A stretch of DNA of 64,000 nt, taken from positions 1 to 64,000 of the forward strand of contig NZ_BMFV01000006.1 in assembly GCF_014639255.1 (NCBI RefSeq). Direction: 5' to 3'. Source of the stretch: Pullulanibacillus pueri. GTDB taxonomy: Bacteria > Bacillota > Bacilli > Bacillales > Sporolactobacillaceae. The notes below the pieces were generated by a model. That model had not been told where the DNA came from. It was given only the letters and a program-made list of their open reading frames with translations, and made no database searches. The position numbers and the translations under genes are program-made. Shown here in pieces: positions 53,213 to 62,182 of this stretch. Position 1 is the first letter of the stretch. Each line of letters opens with the position of its first letter.

Positions 53213-55462
53213 TTAATAATGAAAAATAGATATGATGAGATTTAATAGTTTATTTCCAATATAGTTCAACCAATTTTTTATATTATTATTATCATGGCCT
53301 GGAGGGTTATGGTCTGGGAGCGCCGTAAAATCCTCTTCCATTCTTGGCTTTAATTGATAGGTCCCCTTGAAATTAGAGGCAATGCCAGTAATAGTGACAT
53401 GAGCACTTTTAGCATACTGCTTTTTCCAGTCATTATAGTTAATACCGGTTCTGCTATCTACACGCACTCGTGTCGTTTGTTTACCACTTTTTGCATCAAA
53501 TTCAAAGGTGCCATTACTATCTACTTGTTCAAGATTCTTGATCTTAACTTTTTCTAAGGTAATGAGCTGCCCTTGATTATCCTTAGTCACCGTAGTAGCA
53601 ACTTTAGGTTCAGGCAGTTCTCCAGTCCCTTCTTTTGTCACTTTGATGATATTAGATAATTCAACTTCATCATTATAGGTTGTTTTCTCTGCTGTAAGTT
53701 TCACCTTGTCCCCTAATTTCAATTGACTGTCAGTATTTTCGAAAACGTAAATACCCCCAGTATCATCTTGTAAATAGAAGCCTTTTCCACCCCAAGTGCC
53801 GATATTTGAAGTCACCACACCTTCAACTGTCACAAGCTGACCATCAGATTGTGAGCGGGCTTGACCAATCGGAGATAGGTCTGGAAGCGTTGGCCCCGAA
53901 TCAGGTAATGGTTCAGGATCAACATCTCCTAATGTCACGTCTTCTGTAAAGGCGTTGTCACCCGCTTGTTTCACACGAAGTCGAGCGGCTCCTGTTGACC
54001 CTGGTTTTACTTTTACATTTAAATCCTTATAAGCATAGCCGTTACTATCCGCTGTAACTGAAAATTCACCGCTATAGCCTGGTGCAGTGGCGCCTTCAAA
54101 CTGCCCAATTTGAGCCCCACCTTGGGTCAAATACAAACCAACTTTAAGATTTGAGACCGTTTGCTTAGGATTTAACCCTTTGAGTTCAAGTCTGATTTGA
54201 AACTCAGACCCATTATTCGGAAGGACTTTTTGATGCACAAAATCATAAGTTGGCTGAGGAGCAGCCTCCGATGATGAACCATAGGAGCCTGGAGCAAAGG
54301 TGGTTGGATCCCACCACTTATATCCACTCGGAGGATTAGACCAAGGCTCTTTTTCTGGTTCCGTTGAGAGCGCAGGGTTGCTTTCAAAATCTTTTAAAGG
54401 CGTCTTCTCACTTAAGGTGACCTTCCCATCAAAACTTGTATAATCCTCTTGATCTGCTAACCATTTTACTGTATTTGTAAGAAAAACAGCATCTTGTCCT
54501 TCTCCCAAGAAACCATCGTAAGTTGTTTTCGTTCCACCATTGTCCTCGCGAAGATACTTTGTTGTTGGATCTTCTACTGGAGATGAATCACCAATAAAGG
54601 CCGCTTTTCCTTTTCCAACTTTAGAAATTGCTGCGAATGCTCCCTCGTCGATGCCGCCACCATCATAGACACCTTCATCTACTGCTGATCCCCAAGCTGG
54701 AGGATTTTTTGGCATATAAATTAAGCCTTTAGCAATATCAGGATTTGTAATAGCAAGAGTGGATCCCGCATGCATTTCAACTGTCGTGACACCTTCAGTA
54801 ATCCCAAAGGAATCCTCTGGAGAAACAACCGTCTCACCACCTGTGATATCACCTAAAGCATTACTTCGAAACTTAAGCCCAAAATTATCAGATAACCAAT
54901 CAGAGCTTGTGACCCCTTGCATAGCAGAGGATTGGGCTTCATCTGAACTCATCCCTTTAGTAGGATCATCCCAAGCCCCACGACGATAACCGTTATACAC
55001 CTCGCCAGCATCCCAACGGTTTAAATTCCGATCTGAATTATAATGATCGCCAATAAAGAAGATGCTTCCACCATTTGTCACATAATCGAGCAAGGCTTGT
55101 TGCTCTGATGCTTTAAACGGTATGTTTGCTTCCCCTAAAACAAAAACCTTATACGCTTTTAAATCATCATAAGTAATGGGTGATGTCTTCCGAAGTTCTT
55201 GCACATCATAGCCTTCGTCAGCAATGGCATTGGCGAAGTCTGAAAAACCACCATCAATCACCCAATCTGCTGCTCCCGCCGTTTCTCCGTGAGTATTATC
55301 AAATAAAATTTTCCCTTTGTACTCGCCCTTATGCGCGATGGACGGGGCCGGATCGTTGGCGGTCTCTGCATGGACAACCGGCTTTTCTAGTGCAAAAAAG
55401 CTTTGCAATGGAATAAGCAGCATCGCTACTAACAGGATTTTAATCCATTTACTAGATTTCAT
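53213..55462 (-). CDS. Large secreted protein: GATase-like N-domain plus OB-fold domains
   Basis: The 749-residue protein has a Sec signal peptide ending near HAETANDPAP (about residue 32). An N-terminal DUF4350/GATase-like domain (ILFDNTHGETAGAADWVIDG ... VFVLGEANIPF ... IFFIGDH) is followed by beta-rich linker domains. An OB-fold nucleic-acid-binding (YhcR-type) domain comes next (about 535-700: LVTVEGVVTSNIGTWGGKGFYLQDDTGGI-type). No catalytic nuclease residues are evident, so function is uncertain; similar exported proteins are annotated as endonuclease-like or DNA-binding. It is transcribed alone. Confidence 0.75.
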   Translation of the reverse strand: MKSSKWIKILLVAMLLIPLQSFFALEKPVVHAETANDPAPSIAHKGEYKGKILFDNTHGETAGAADWVIDGGFSDFANAIADEGYDVQELRKTSPITYDDLKAYKVFVLGEANIPFKASEQQALLDYVTNGGSIFFIGDHYNSDRNLNRWDAGEVYNGYRRGAWDDPTKGMSSDEAQSSAMQGVTSSDWLSDNFGLKFRSNALGDITGGETVVSPEDSFGITEGVTTVEMHAGSTLAITNPDIAKGLIYMPKNPPAWGSAVDEGVYDGGGIDEGAFAAISKVGKGKAAFIGDSSPVEDPTTKYLREDNGGTKTTYDGFLGEGQDAVFLTNTVKWLADQEDYTSFDGKVTLSEKTPLKDFESNPALSTEPEKEPWSNPPSGYKWWDPTTFAPGSYGSSSEAAPQPTYDFVHQKVLPNNGSEFQIRLELKGLNPKQTVSNLKVGLYLTQGGAQIGQFEGATAPGYSGEFSVTADSNGYAYKDLNVKVKPGSTGAARLRVKQAGDNAFTEDVTLGDVDPEPLPDSGPTLPDLSPIGQARSQSDGQLVTVEGVVTSNIGTWGGKGFYLQDDTGGIYVFENTDSQLKLGDKVKLTAEKTTYNDEVELSNIIKVTKEGTGELPEPKVATTVTKDNQGQLITLEKVKIKNLEQVDSNGTFEFDAKSGKQTTRVRVDSRTGINYNDWKKQYAKSAHVTITGIASNFKGTYQLKPRMEEDFTALPDHNPPGHDNNNIKNWLNYIGNKLLNLIISIFHY

Positions 55463-55724
55463 CGTTTTCCTCCTCTATGATTTCTATGAAGAACAGGTCT
55501 TCCCCTTATATAGTACAGAGCGATTCAATAGAAAGATAGTAGATTTACAGAATCCTTACACGAATCACAAAAAACACATCTTTCCACCCGGATCGAAGGA
55601 CCTAATAGAGGCATGTATAGAAAAACAGACTGGGACGAAACAAATGAAGTGAGCACAAATACCAAACGATTAAATTTCAAAAATACAACATTAAATTAGG
55701 AGCGCAGTCTAAATACGAAGACTC

Positions 55725-55990
55725 AAAAAAATCGTAAGAACCACAATTTTTTCTGCGAAGATTATTCTCCTAGTCGCTTTCCTTAGTCCAACGGGAACCA
55801 ACGAGCGTTACTTCACGAATAAAATTCGAGTTATTCCGCGGAAGCTTACTACGAAGCCTATCTAGTAGACGCAGGAACAGGGAATTTGTGGTCTAAATAT
55901 TTTGGAACACAGATCACCCATTCCAAAATTAGCTGAGGCTGAGGCCGTGCCCGTGGAAAGCGAAGTATTTTGATGGAGCGTTTCACCTGT
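55725..55990 (+). repeat. Long degenerate repeat, copy 1 (left of the methyltransferase)
   Basis: 55725-55790 (CAAAAAAATCGTAAGAACCA ... CTTTCCTTAGTCC) matches 57482-57544 with about 80% identity. At 55934-55990, GAGGCTGAGGCCGTGCCCGT and the following GGAAAGCGAAGTATTTTGAT are a divergent family A element, also downstream of the same block as at 57553. Confidence 0.6.
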
Positions 55991-55995
55991 ATACA

Positions 55996-56040
55996 AGAAC
56001 CCGAACTATTTAATTAATATTATTAAACAGTTCGGGTTCT
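55996..56040. terminator. Strong hairpin after the methyltransferase gene
   Basis: AGAACCCGAACT and AGTTCGGGTTCT form a perfect 12-bp stem, extended by TTTAAT/ATTAAA. There is no long T run on either side, so termination is likely but not textbook. Confidence 0.5.
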
Positions 56041-56075
56041 TCTGTAATTAAAAAACTTCTCCCAGCCTCGACACT

Positions 56076-57263
56076 TTAGAGTTTCTCTGCAATGATAGTA
56101 AAAATTTTTGGAAGACCAATGTCATTTATCTTTATGTTCGGTTGTTCATCCAATTGTTGGATGAATAATCCCCCTTGCCCCACTGCGGTGACTACCTCAC
56201 CCATAGTCCATTGGCGTTCATAGACATAAGCCGTTTCAGACTCATCTGTTAAGAACTTCGTAAAGGCGACTTCCGTTCTGATCAGCTCTTTGGAAAAATA
56301 ATTCCCGGTCACCTTGTGTTTTCTACCTTTTGAACTAATCAACTTTGTTGAAACAGGATGAAAGTCTTGTAAAATCAGGCGTCCACCTTGTTTGAGCAGC
56401 CGCGTCACCACTTTGACTAATGGCTCTAAGTCTACGAAATAATGCAAGATACCCAGTTCCATCAAAACAAGATCATAGTCCCCGTTAAATATAGCTTCAG
56501 GAAGACTTAAGACATCTGAAACAATATATTCTAAATCTACGCCTACGGCTTGAGCCACTTCCTGTGCATAGCGAGCATTTTCTTCTGAAATATCAACAAC
56601 AGTCGCCGTTGCCCCTAATAAAGCCATGGCAATCGCCTTTGTTCCATGCGAGCCGAGAAGATTAATCACTTTTTTACCTCGTAAATCCCCCAGCCAAGAA
56701 CCTAGGGAAGAGAGTTTGGTGAAAGGGTGCTCAATCAACCCTTGAGCAACAGCCTCTGGAGGCCCGAACCTCTCTAACCAGGCTTGATAAGTGCCTTGCG
56801 TCCACGCTTGTTTAGCCACTTGACTATTTTCAGACTGCACGCGTTGCAAATAGGCCTTTATCGCTTGATAGCGTTCATCCTTGTGATCAAGATGCCGAAG
56901 ATAATAATCGGGGCTCTTCACCCAAAACAATGTCCCCTGCTTTTCTACTGCCAAGCGATCAGGATCAGTGGCGATAACGGTATTATAATAGCAGCGCACC
57001 TCTACTTTGATTTGTTGAGAATGGAAAGTAAAAAAGTCAAAGTGCTTCTCTTTCTCAATAGCAGTTGTATTAAATGCTTCAAAAGCCTTATATGTATAAG
57101 TAAAAGTATCCCATTGAACAGCTAGAACAAGCGAATGTACAGGAACATCCACCCCTTGGAGCCATAATGCCGCTTCCTCCAAAAGACAGTATCGACTATT
57201 AGCTTGCTCCAAAGCATTGCTCACATCACGCAATGCTGCCATCATCTTGTTAGTTTCTCCCAA
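56076..57263 (-). CDS. Class I SAM-dependent methyltransferase with extra N-terminal domain
   Basis: The 395-residue protein has a C-terminal methyltransferase domain from about residue 190: VINLLGSHGTKAIAMALLGA (motif I, atypical GSHGT), TVVDISEENARYA (motif II), DLVLMELGILHYF and GGRLILQDFHPV. The first 140 residues form a separate domain that resembles a nucleotidyltransferase-like fold (RYCLLEEAALWLQGVDVPVH), but the match is weak. The substrate is unknown. It stands alone between two similar repeat elements. Confidence 0.78.
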   Translation of the reverse strand: MGETNKMMAALRDVSNALEQANSRYCLLEEAALWLQGVDVPVHSLVLAVQWDTFTYTYKAFEAFNTTAIEKEKHFDFFTFHSQQIKVEVRCYYNTVIATDPDRLAVEKQGTLFWVKSPDYYLRHLDHKDERYQAIKAYLQRVQSENSQVAKQAWTQGTYQAWLERFGPPEAVAQGLIEHPFTKLSSLGSWLGDLRGKKVINLLGSHGTKAIAMALLGATATVVDISEENARYAQEVAQAVGVDLEYIVSDVLSLPEAIFNGDYDLVLMELGILHYFVDLEPLVKVVTRLLKQGGRLILQDFHPVSTKLISSKGRKHKVTGNYFSKELIRTEVAFTKFLTDESETAYVYERQWTMGEVVTAVGQGGLFIQQLDEQPNIKINDIGLPKIFTIIAEKL

Positions 57264-57372
57264 ATCCGTTACTCCTTCACCTACGTTACTTTGTATAAGT
57301 AATACAATTCATTATACCAAGAAAAAAAGATTATACACCTTAAGGTTAGAAAAACCGAGCGAAATGGAACTT

Positions 57373-57452
57373 CACCCCAAAAAGTAAAGATCACTTTTCG
57401 GGGACCCCGACTACCACCCCAAAAAGTAAAGATCACTTTTCGGGGACCCCGA
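57373..57452. repeat. Tandem 42-bp repeat, each unit a hairpin
   Basis: A 38-base sequence at 57373-57410 recurs without change at 57415-57452, a period of 42. Within each unit CCCCAAAAAGT and ACTTTTCGGGG pair (one mismatch) around AAAGATC, then GGGGACCCC adds a second dyad. It lies in the intergenic space just upstream of the methyltransferase start. Confidence 0.9.
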
Positions 57453-57481
57453 TGGTGCGTCGAACGCCGACCTACCCACAT

Positions 57482-57615
57482 CAAAAAATCGTAAGAACAC
57501 GATTTTTCTGCAAGGACTATTCTCTTAGCAGCTTTCCTTAGTCCTGTAGGCATGAGGAAAGCGAGCACTCTGGAGTGATGATCCACATCGTTCTGATGAC
57601 CAGAAATTCTATACT
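57482..57615 (+). repeat. Long degenerate repeat, copy 2, including family A copy 4
   Basis: 57482-57544 starts with AAAAATCGT-AAGAAC-ACGATTTTT, a perfect 9-bp stem, and matches 55725-55790. It is followed directly by a family A element (GAGGAAAGCGAGCACTCTGG, then ATCCACATCGTTCTGATGAC). Confidence 0.7.
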
Positions 57616-57738
57616 GATCTTCCAAAAATGAACCCTCTCGAATACATCTATTTTTAAGCACTTGTTTAATTCTTCGTTTAAAATATTGAGAAAGCGGATA
57701 ACTTGATAGAAAAGAAGTTTACAAAGGTGGAATCATTG

Positions 57739-58728
57739 ATGGAATTTCTTACAATTGAACGCACTAATATAAGGGCCTCTCGTATCGGCTTAGGGACTTG
57801 GGCCATCGGAGGATGGAAATGGGGCGGTTCTGATGAAGATCAGTCCATTCGTACCATTCATGCGGCGATTGACCAAGGGATAAATTTAATTGACACTGCC
57901 CCTGCTTATGGCCAGGGAAGGTCTGAAGAAATTGTTGGGAAAGCCATAAAAGCATTTGGAAAACGTGAAGATATCGTGATTGCGACTAAAGTCGGCCTGG
58001 ATTGGACAGGGGAAGACGTCTTCCGCAACGGCGCGAAGGAACGGATTCAGAAGGAAATTGAAGATTCATTAAGACGTCTCCAAACCCATTATATTGATAT
58101 TTATCAAGTCCATTGGCCAGACCCCAATATTCCAATCGAAGAAACAGCTCAAGCCATGTACGATCTCTATAACGAGGGGAAAATCAGAGCGATCGGTGTG
58201 AGTAACTTTTCAGTAGAGCAGCTTGAGGCTTTTAAAAAGACATCCTTACTTCATACTGTTCAACCACCGTATAATTTATTTGAACGCGAGATTGAAAAGG
58301 AGATCCTTCCATGGTGTGATAAAAATGGCGTCAATACTTTATTATACGGGAGCCTATGTCGCGGCCTGTTGTCTGGAAAAATAGAAAAGCATCGCCAATT
58401 CACAGGGGATGATTTAAGAAATAATGACCCTAAATTCCAAGAACCTCATTTTAGCCAATACTTGAATGCTGTAAAGGAACTCCAAACGCTTGCTCAACAG
58501 CGTTTCGGTAAAACTGTTTTAGATTTAGCTGTACGCTGGATCTTAGATCAACCAGGTGCGAGTATCGCTCTTTGGGGTGCGCGACGCCCAGATCAAGTCG
58601 ATCCCGTAAATGAGATGATGGACTTTAACATTGATCCAGAAACCCAACATGACATTGATGCCATATTAAAGCGTCATATTAAAGAGCCCATTGGACCTGA
58701 ATTCATGGCTCCTCCCGCTCGAAAGTAA
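57739..58728 (+). CDS. Aldo/keto reductase
   Basis: The protein has 329 residues from the ATG at 57739. The start IGLGTWAIGGWKWGG and the catalytic residues of the AKR tetrad are visible: Asp52 and Tyr57 in LIDTAPAYGQG, Lys in VIATKVGLD and His in YQVHWPDP. It reduces aldehydes or ketones with NADPH; relatives include YdhF and YhdN. A TTG at 57703 is in frame, but AAAGGTGG sits 8 bases before 57739. It converges with the pseudouridine synthase gene. Confidence 0.92.
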   Translation: MEFLTIERTNIRASRIGLGTWAIGGWKWGGSDEDQSIRTIHAAIDQGINLIDTAPAYGQGRSEEIVGKAIKAFGKREDIVIATKVGLDWTGEDVFRNGAKERIQKEIEDSLRRLQTHYIDIYQVHWPDPNIPIEETAQAMYDLYNEGKIRAIGVSNFSVEQLEAFKKTSLLHTVQPPYNLFEREIEKEILPWCDKNGVNTLLYGSLCRGLLSGKIEKHRQFTGDDLRNNDPKFQEPHFSQYLNAVKELQTLAQQRFGKTVLDLAVRWILDQPGASIALWGARRPDQVDPVNEMMDFNIDPETQHDIDAILKRHIKEPIGPEFMAPPARK

Positions 58729-58755
58729 AAAGACTCCATAAAGGAGCCTTTTTTA
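58729..58755. terminator. Short bidirectional terminator
   Basis: GACTCC and GGAGCC with flanking A5 and T6 form a short hairpin (one wobble) between the converging genes and overlap the last codons of the pseudouridine synthase gene. Confidence 0.65.
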
Positions 58756-59649
58756 CTGTTTTTTAAATAAGCGATCAAAGGCATCAGGAGCCTCTGCAGT
58801 AAAGCTTAGAATCTTGTTGGTTGTTGGATGCCTAAAGGCCAACAGGGCCGCATGCAGTCCAAGACGTCCAATCGGATTTTGCGTTGAACCATATAATTTA
58901 TCCCCCACTATAGGGTGCCCAATATCTTGCATATGAACACGAATTTGATTTTTACGCCCTGTATCCAAACGGACTTCCAATAACGAAAAACGCGCATTTG
59001 CTTGCAACACCTTATAATGGGTGACTGCTTTTTGCCCATCATTCACCTTTCGGCTCGAATACATTCTATGAGTTTTTGTTTCTTTAAACCACGAGACAAT
59101 GGTATCCTGCTTTTTCGTCACTTTTCCTTCAACTAACGCAATATAACTGCGCTCCTTAACCATGTTTTTCCATGAGTTCTGCAAGCGTTCCTTGGCTCGT
59201 TCATTTTTCGCAAACATCATCACTCCAGAAGTATCCCTATCTAACCGGTGTACAATAAAGATACGATCATTAGGATTCTTTTCACGAACATAGGAGGTGA
59301 GATGCCGATAAGCTGTAAACTCTTTTTCCTTCAGTGAAGCAATCGTTAGAAGACCAGCGCGTTTATTAATAATAATGACATCGTCATCCTCATAAATGAT
59401 CTCGACGCCCGTTTTTTTAGGAAGGACAGTCCCCCAACGGATCACCACTTGATCCCCTGGTTCTAGTTGATGATCGTGCCGCGTGATGGAACGCTCATTA
59501 ATAAACACTTGGCCACGGGATAAAATGCCTTTAACAGAATTTCGACTACGGTGCGCCATTTTTTCAAGTAAAAAGGGCAACAACTCTTGTGGCTTCTCTA
59601 CCTCTAAAATGGTATTCGGTTTTGCTTGATTCGTTCCTTTATATCTCAC
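58753..59649 (-). CDS. RluA-family pseudouridine synthase
   Basis: The 298-residue enzyme has an N-terminal S4 RNA-binding domain (residues 20-75: ELLPFLLEKM, KGILSRGQVFINE) and the RluA catalytic motif HRLDRDTSGVM with Asp137. The C-terminal GRKNQIRVHMQDIGHPIVGDKLYG is the second family signature. It isomerises uridine to pseudouridine in rRNA or tRNA; the position cannot be predicted. Confidence 0.93.
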   Translation of the reverse strand: MRYKGTNQAKPNTILEVEKPQELLPFLLEKMAHRSRNSVKGILSRGQVFINERSITRHDHQLEPGDQVVIRWGTVLPKKTGVEIIYEDDDVIIINKRAGLLTIASLKEKEFTAYRHLTSYVREKNPNDRIFIVHRLDRDTSGVMMFAKNERAKERLQNSWKNMVKERSYIALVEGKVTKKQDTIVSWFKETKTHRMYSSRKVNDGQKAVTHYKVLQANARFSLLEVRLDTGRKNQIRVHMQDIGHPIVGDKLYGSTQNPIGRLGLHAALLAFRHPTTNKILSFTAEAPDAFDRLFKKQ

Positions 59650-59706
59650 GTAGATTCCTACCTTTTTTTATTAAATTGCCTTTGTCTTCTAAAAGCAACA
59701 TCCGCT

Positions 59707-60576
59707 TTAAGCAAGCGATTTTAACAAGCCTTTAAACTCTAATTCTTCAAACTTGACTCTTACCTTTTCCTTATCCATTTTATACAAGGCTTCGTCTAAT
59801 GGACACGAAACTGGGACTTCACAATGGATTCTTGCTAATTTTCTTGATAGATGTAGCATATCCAAATCACGCTCAATTTTACCTCTAATACTTTTTGAGA
59901 CCGTTTCGAGATTTTCTAAAATCCCCTCTATCGTGTGGTACTCTTGTAAAAGTTTAAGCGCCGTTTTTTCACCAATCCCCTTAACACCCGGGTAATTATC
60001 TGAGGTGTCCCCCATCAAAGCTTTCAAATCCACTACTTGATGAGGATGGAGCCCTCTTTCTTGATAAAAGTTATGAGAGCGATACACAGCATAATTCCCT
60101 TGACCTTTTTTCATAATCGCCACAGAGATGGTCTCATCCACCAATTGAAGGATATCCTGATCCCCCGTTAAAATGAGGACATCACTCATAGAGCCAAACT
60201 GTCTCGCCAGTGTCCCTATACAATCATCCGCCTCGTATCCCTCAATACCGATATTCGGAATATCGAAAGCCTCGACAGCCTCTTTCACAAGATCAAACTG
60301 CGGAATGAGTTCTTCCGGTGGGGCTTCACGATTTCCTTTATATTGAGCGTATAGGTCTGTACGGAAGGTTCGACTTCCCATATCCCAGCAACAAATCACA
60401 TGACTTGGTTGAAACGTCTCAATGGCATTTAATAAATATTTAAAAAAGCCGAAAATGCCATTCGTGGGAACGCCTTGACTTGTTTTCATGAAATTCCCTC
60501 TAAACGAGGTCGCAAAGAACCCTCGAAACAACAAGGCCATCCCATCCACTAGCATGATATTCTGCTTTTCACTCAT
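59707..60576 (-). CDS. ypcP: 5'-3' exonuclease (YpcP, Pol I N-domain-like)
   Basis: From the ATG at 60576 the protein has 289 residues. It resembles the 5' nuclease domain of DNA polymerase I: LVDGMALLFRGFFATSF, WDMGSRTFR, YKGNRE, EGYEADDCIGTLA, TGDQDILQLV, MGDTSDNYPGVKGIGEKTA. The acidic cluster and H3TH motif indicate a metal-dependent flap/5' nuclease used in DNA repair or RNA-primer removal. The in-frame ATG at 60639 is rejected because AGGAGTG sits before 60576. Confidence 0.93.
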   Translation of the reverse strand: MSEKQNIMLVDGMALLFRGFFATSFRGNFMKTSQGVPTNGIFGFFKYLLNAIETFQPSHVICCWDMGSRTFRTDLYAQYKGNREAPPEELIPQFDLVKEAVEAFDIPNIGIEGYEADDCIGTLARQFGSMSDVLILTGDQDILQLVDETISVAIMKKGQGNYAVYRSHNFYQERGLHPHQVVDLKALMGDTSDNYPGVKGIGEKTALKLLQEYHTIEGILENLETVSKSIRGKIERDLDMLHLSRKLARIHCEVPVSCPLDEALYKMDKEKVRVKFEELEFKGLLKSLA

Positions 60577-60759
60577 CTTATCACTCCTAAATTTCAGGGA
60601 ACATCTTTCTATTATAATATATCGTCTGTAACGATTCATAGGAAATTAAGAATAAAACTTTGAATAGACACAAAAGCAGAAAACGCTCTCAATAAATAAC
60701 TGGAGATCATATGATAAAACTAAGGCATTCATGCCCAAATTCAATGGGAGGATTTCTTC

Positions 60760-61947
60760 ATGAAGAAAAGAAAATTTGAAACTGAAGTGATTCATTCTGG
60801 TTATAACGCCTGGGAACATCAAGAGGCTTTAGCCCCTCCTCTTTATCAAACATCAACCTTTGTTTTTCAATCCTCTGAACAAGGAGAAGCTCGATTTTCT
60901 GGAGAAGACCCTGGTTATATTTACTCACGCCTTGGCAATCCTACCGTCGCCTTTCTCGAAGAGCGCATAGCCACACTTGAAAATGGCGAGCGGGCTTTAG
61001 CCTTTAGTTCCGGAATGGCCGCAATTTCAGCAACACTCATTCACCTTACGCGAACAGGTGATCATATTCTATGCTCCTCTGGCGTTTATGGCTGCACCTT
61101 TGGATTATTACACATGTTAGAAGAAAAGTACCACATCACACACGATTTTCACGCCATGCAGGACGAAACATCGGTCAGAGAGGCTATTCAGCCTCACACC
61201 TCATGTATATATATAGAAACACCCATTAATCCAACAATGAAACTTGTGGATTTAGAAATGGTGGCCCGTATCGCCAATGAAAAGCAAATTCCTGTCGTCG
61301 TCGATAACACCTTCTGTTCACCCTATTTGCAGAGACCCCTTGAATTTGGTTGTGATTATGTTATTCATAGTGCCACAAAGTATATTGGCGGTCATGGTGA
61401 TGTGGTTGCCGGCCTTGTTGTCGGTAAGCAAAAAGCAATGTCCGAATTATCGAGGTCCACACAAAAAGATATTGGAGGGGTACTCGCGCCTTTTAATGCA
61501 TGGTTACTCTTACGCGGCTTAAAGACTTTGCCCCTTCGTCTGGATCGCCACTGTGAAAACGCTCGAAAGATCGCTTCACATTTAAAACAGCATCCATTCG
61601 TCGACACCCTTTTCTACCCTGGCGATAAAGACTTTCCACAATATTCTCTAGCTAAAAAACAAATGCAGCAACCTGGAGGGATGATTGCCTTTACAATAAA
61701 AGGTGGCAAACAGGAGGCACAAAAGTTCATGAATGCACTTAAACTTATAAAAATTGCCGTTAGTCTAGGTGACGCTGAAACCTTAATCGAACATCCAGCA
61801 ACAATGACTCATGCCCTCATTCCTAGAAATGAACAACGAAAGATGGGAATCACCGACAATTTACTACGCCTCTCCGTAGGTCTTGAATCGTGGGAGGATA
61901 TCTGGAGAGATCTTGAAAAAGCCTTTTCCATTATTCAAAACCAATGA
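60760..61947 (+). CDS. mgl: Methionine gamma-lyase (PLP)
   Basis: This 395-residue Cys/Met metabolism PLP enzyme binds PLP through Lys207 in HSATKYIGGHGD. It has SSGMAA near residue 85 and the active-site pair Tyr110-Gly111-Cys112 (VYGCTFG). That cysteine is a hallmark of methionine gamma-lyase, which splits methionine to methanethiol, ammonia and 2-oxobutyrate. Cystathionine gamma-synthase or lyase relatives lack it. GGGAGG precedes the ATG. No S-box riboswitch is seen in the 120 bases upstream. Confidence 0.9.
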   Translation: MKKRKFETEVIHSGYNAWEHQEALAPPLYQTSTFVFQSSEQGEARFSGEDPGYIYSRLGNPTVAFLEERIATLENGERALAFSSGMAAISATLIHLTRTGDHILCSSGVYGCTFGLLHMLEEKYHITHDFHAMQDETSVREAIQPHTSCIYIETPINPTMKLVDLEMVARIANEKQIPVVVDNTFCSPYLQRPLEFGCDYVIHSATKYIGGHGDVVAGLVVGKQKAMSELSRSTQKDIGGVLAPFNAWLLLRGLKTLPLRLDRHCENARKIASHLKQHPFVDTLFYPGDKDFPQYSLAKKQMQQPGGMIAFTIKGGKQEAQKFMNALKLIKIAVSLGDAETLIEHPATMTHALIPRNEQRKMGITDNLLRLSVGLESWEDIWRDLEKAFSIIQNQ

Positions 61948-62040
61948 TTTCTTCACCTCCATCTTATAAACAAAATACATGACATTTTATATTCATAACC
62001 ATCACGTTTCCTGTACAAAATAAAAATGGAGGTGGACCTT

Positions 62041-62175
62041 TTGACAAAAGCTAAAAAGAATACAAAACTCAACTTTCCTAAAGATTTATCCCATCAATAT
62101 GATCATGAACTTGCTAACGAACCACTAACGGAGGCACAAAGGCAAAACAATAAGAAAACAAAAAAGCGACAATAA
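62041..62175 (+). CDS. Small basic protein, 44 residues, spore-protein-like
   Basis: A TTG start with GGAGGTGG six bases upstream opens a 44-codon gene. The product, MTKAKKNTKLNFPKDLSHQY..., is very hydrophilic and basic and ends PLTEAQRQNNKKTKKRQ. The C-terminus resembles that of the small acid-soluble spore protein SspO (LTEAERQNNKKRK), but the rest does not, so the family is unsure. It has its own strong terminator. Confidence 0.65.
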   Translation: MTKAKKNTKLNFPKDLSHQYDHELANEPLTEAQRQNNKKTKKRQ

Positions 62176-62182
62176 TGAAGTT

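Larger units (their letters stand above)
55463..56075. other. Long intergenic region, 613 bases
   Basis: No gene is supported. It holds the upstream region of the secreted-protein gene, repeat material at 55725-55790 and 55934-55990, and a strong hairpin at 55996-56040. The ORF reading through 55317-55652 is antisense to the secreted protein and has no ribosome-binding site. Confidence 0.5.

Noticed and set aside
55317..55652. 111-codon plus-strand ORF at the start of the secreted-protein gene
   Set aside because: It is antisense to a well-supported signal peptide gene and has no ribosome-binding site.
57281..57661. 126-codon minus-strand ORF upstream of the methyltransferase
   Set aside because: It reads through the 42-bp tandem hairpins and the long repeat (GPRKVIFTFWG appears twice), so it is an accidental reading of repeats with no ribosome-binding site.
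60640..60759. Possible S-box riboswitch before the methionine gamma-lyase gene
   Set aside because: The 120-base gap is too short for the full S-box plus expression platform and none of its conserved helices is seen.
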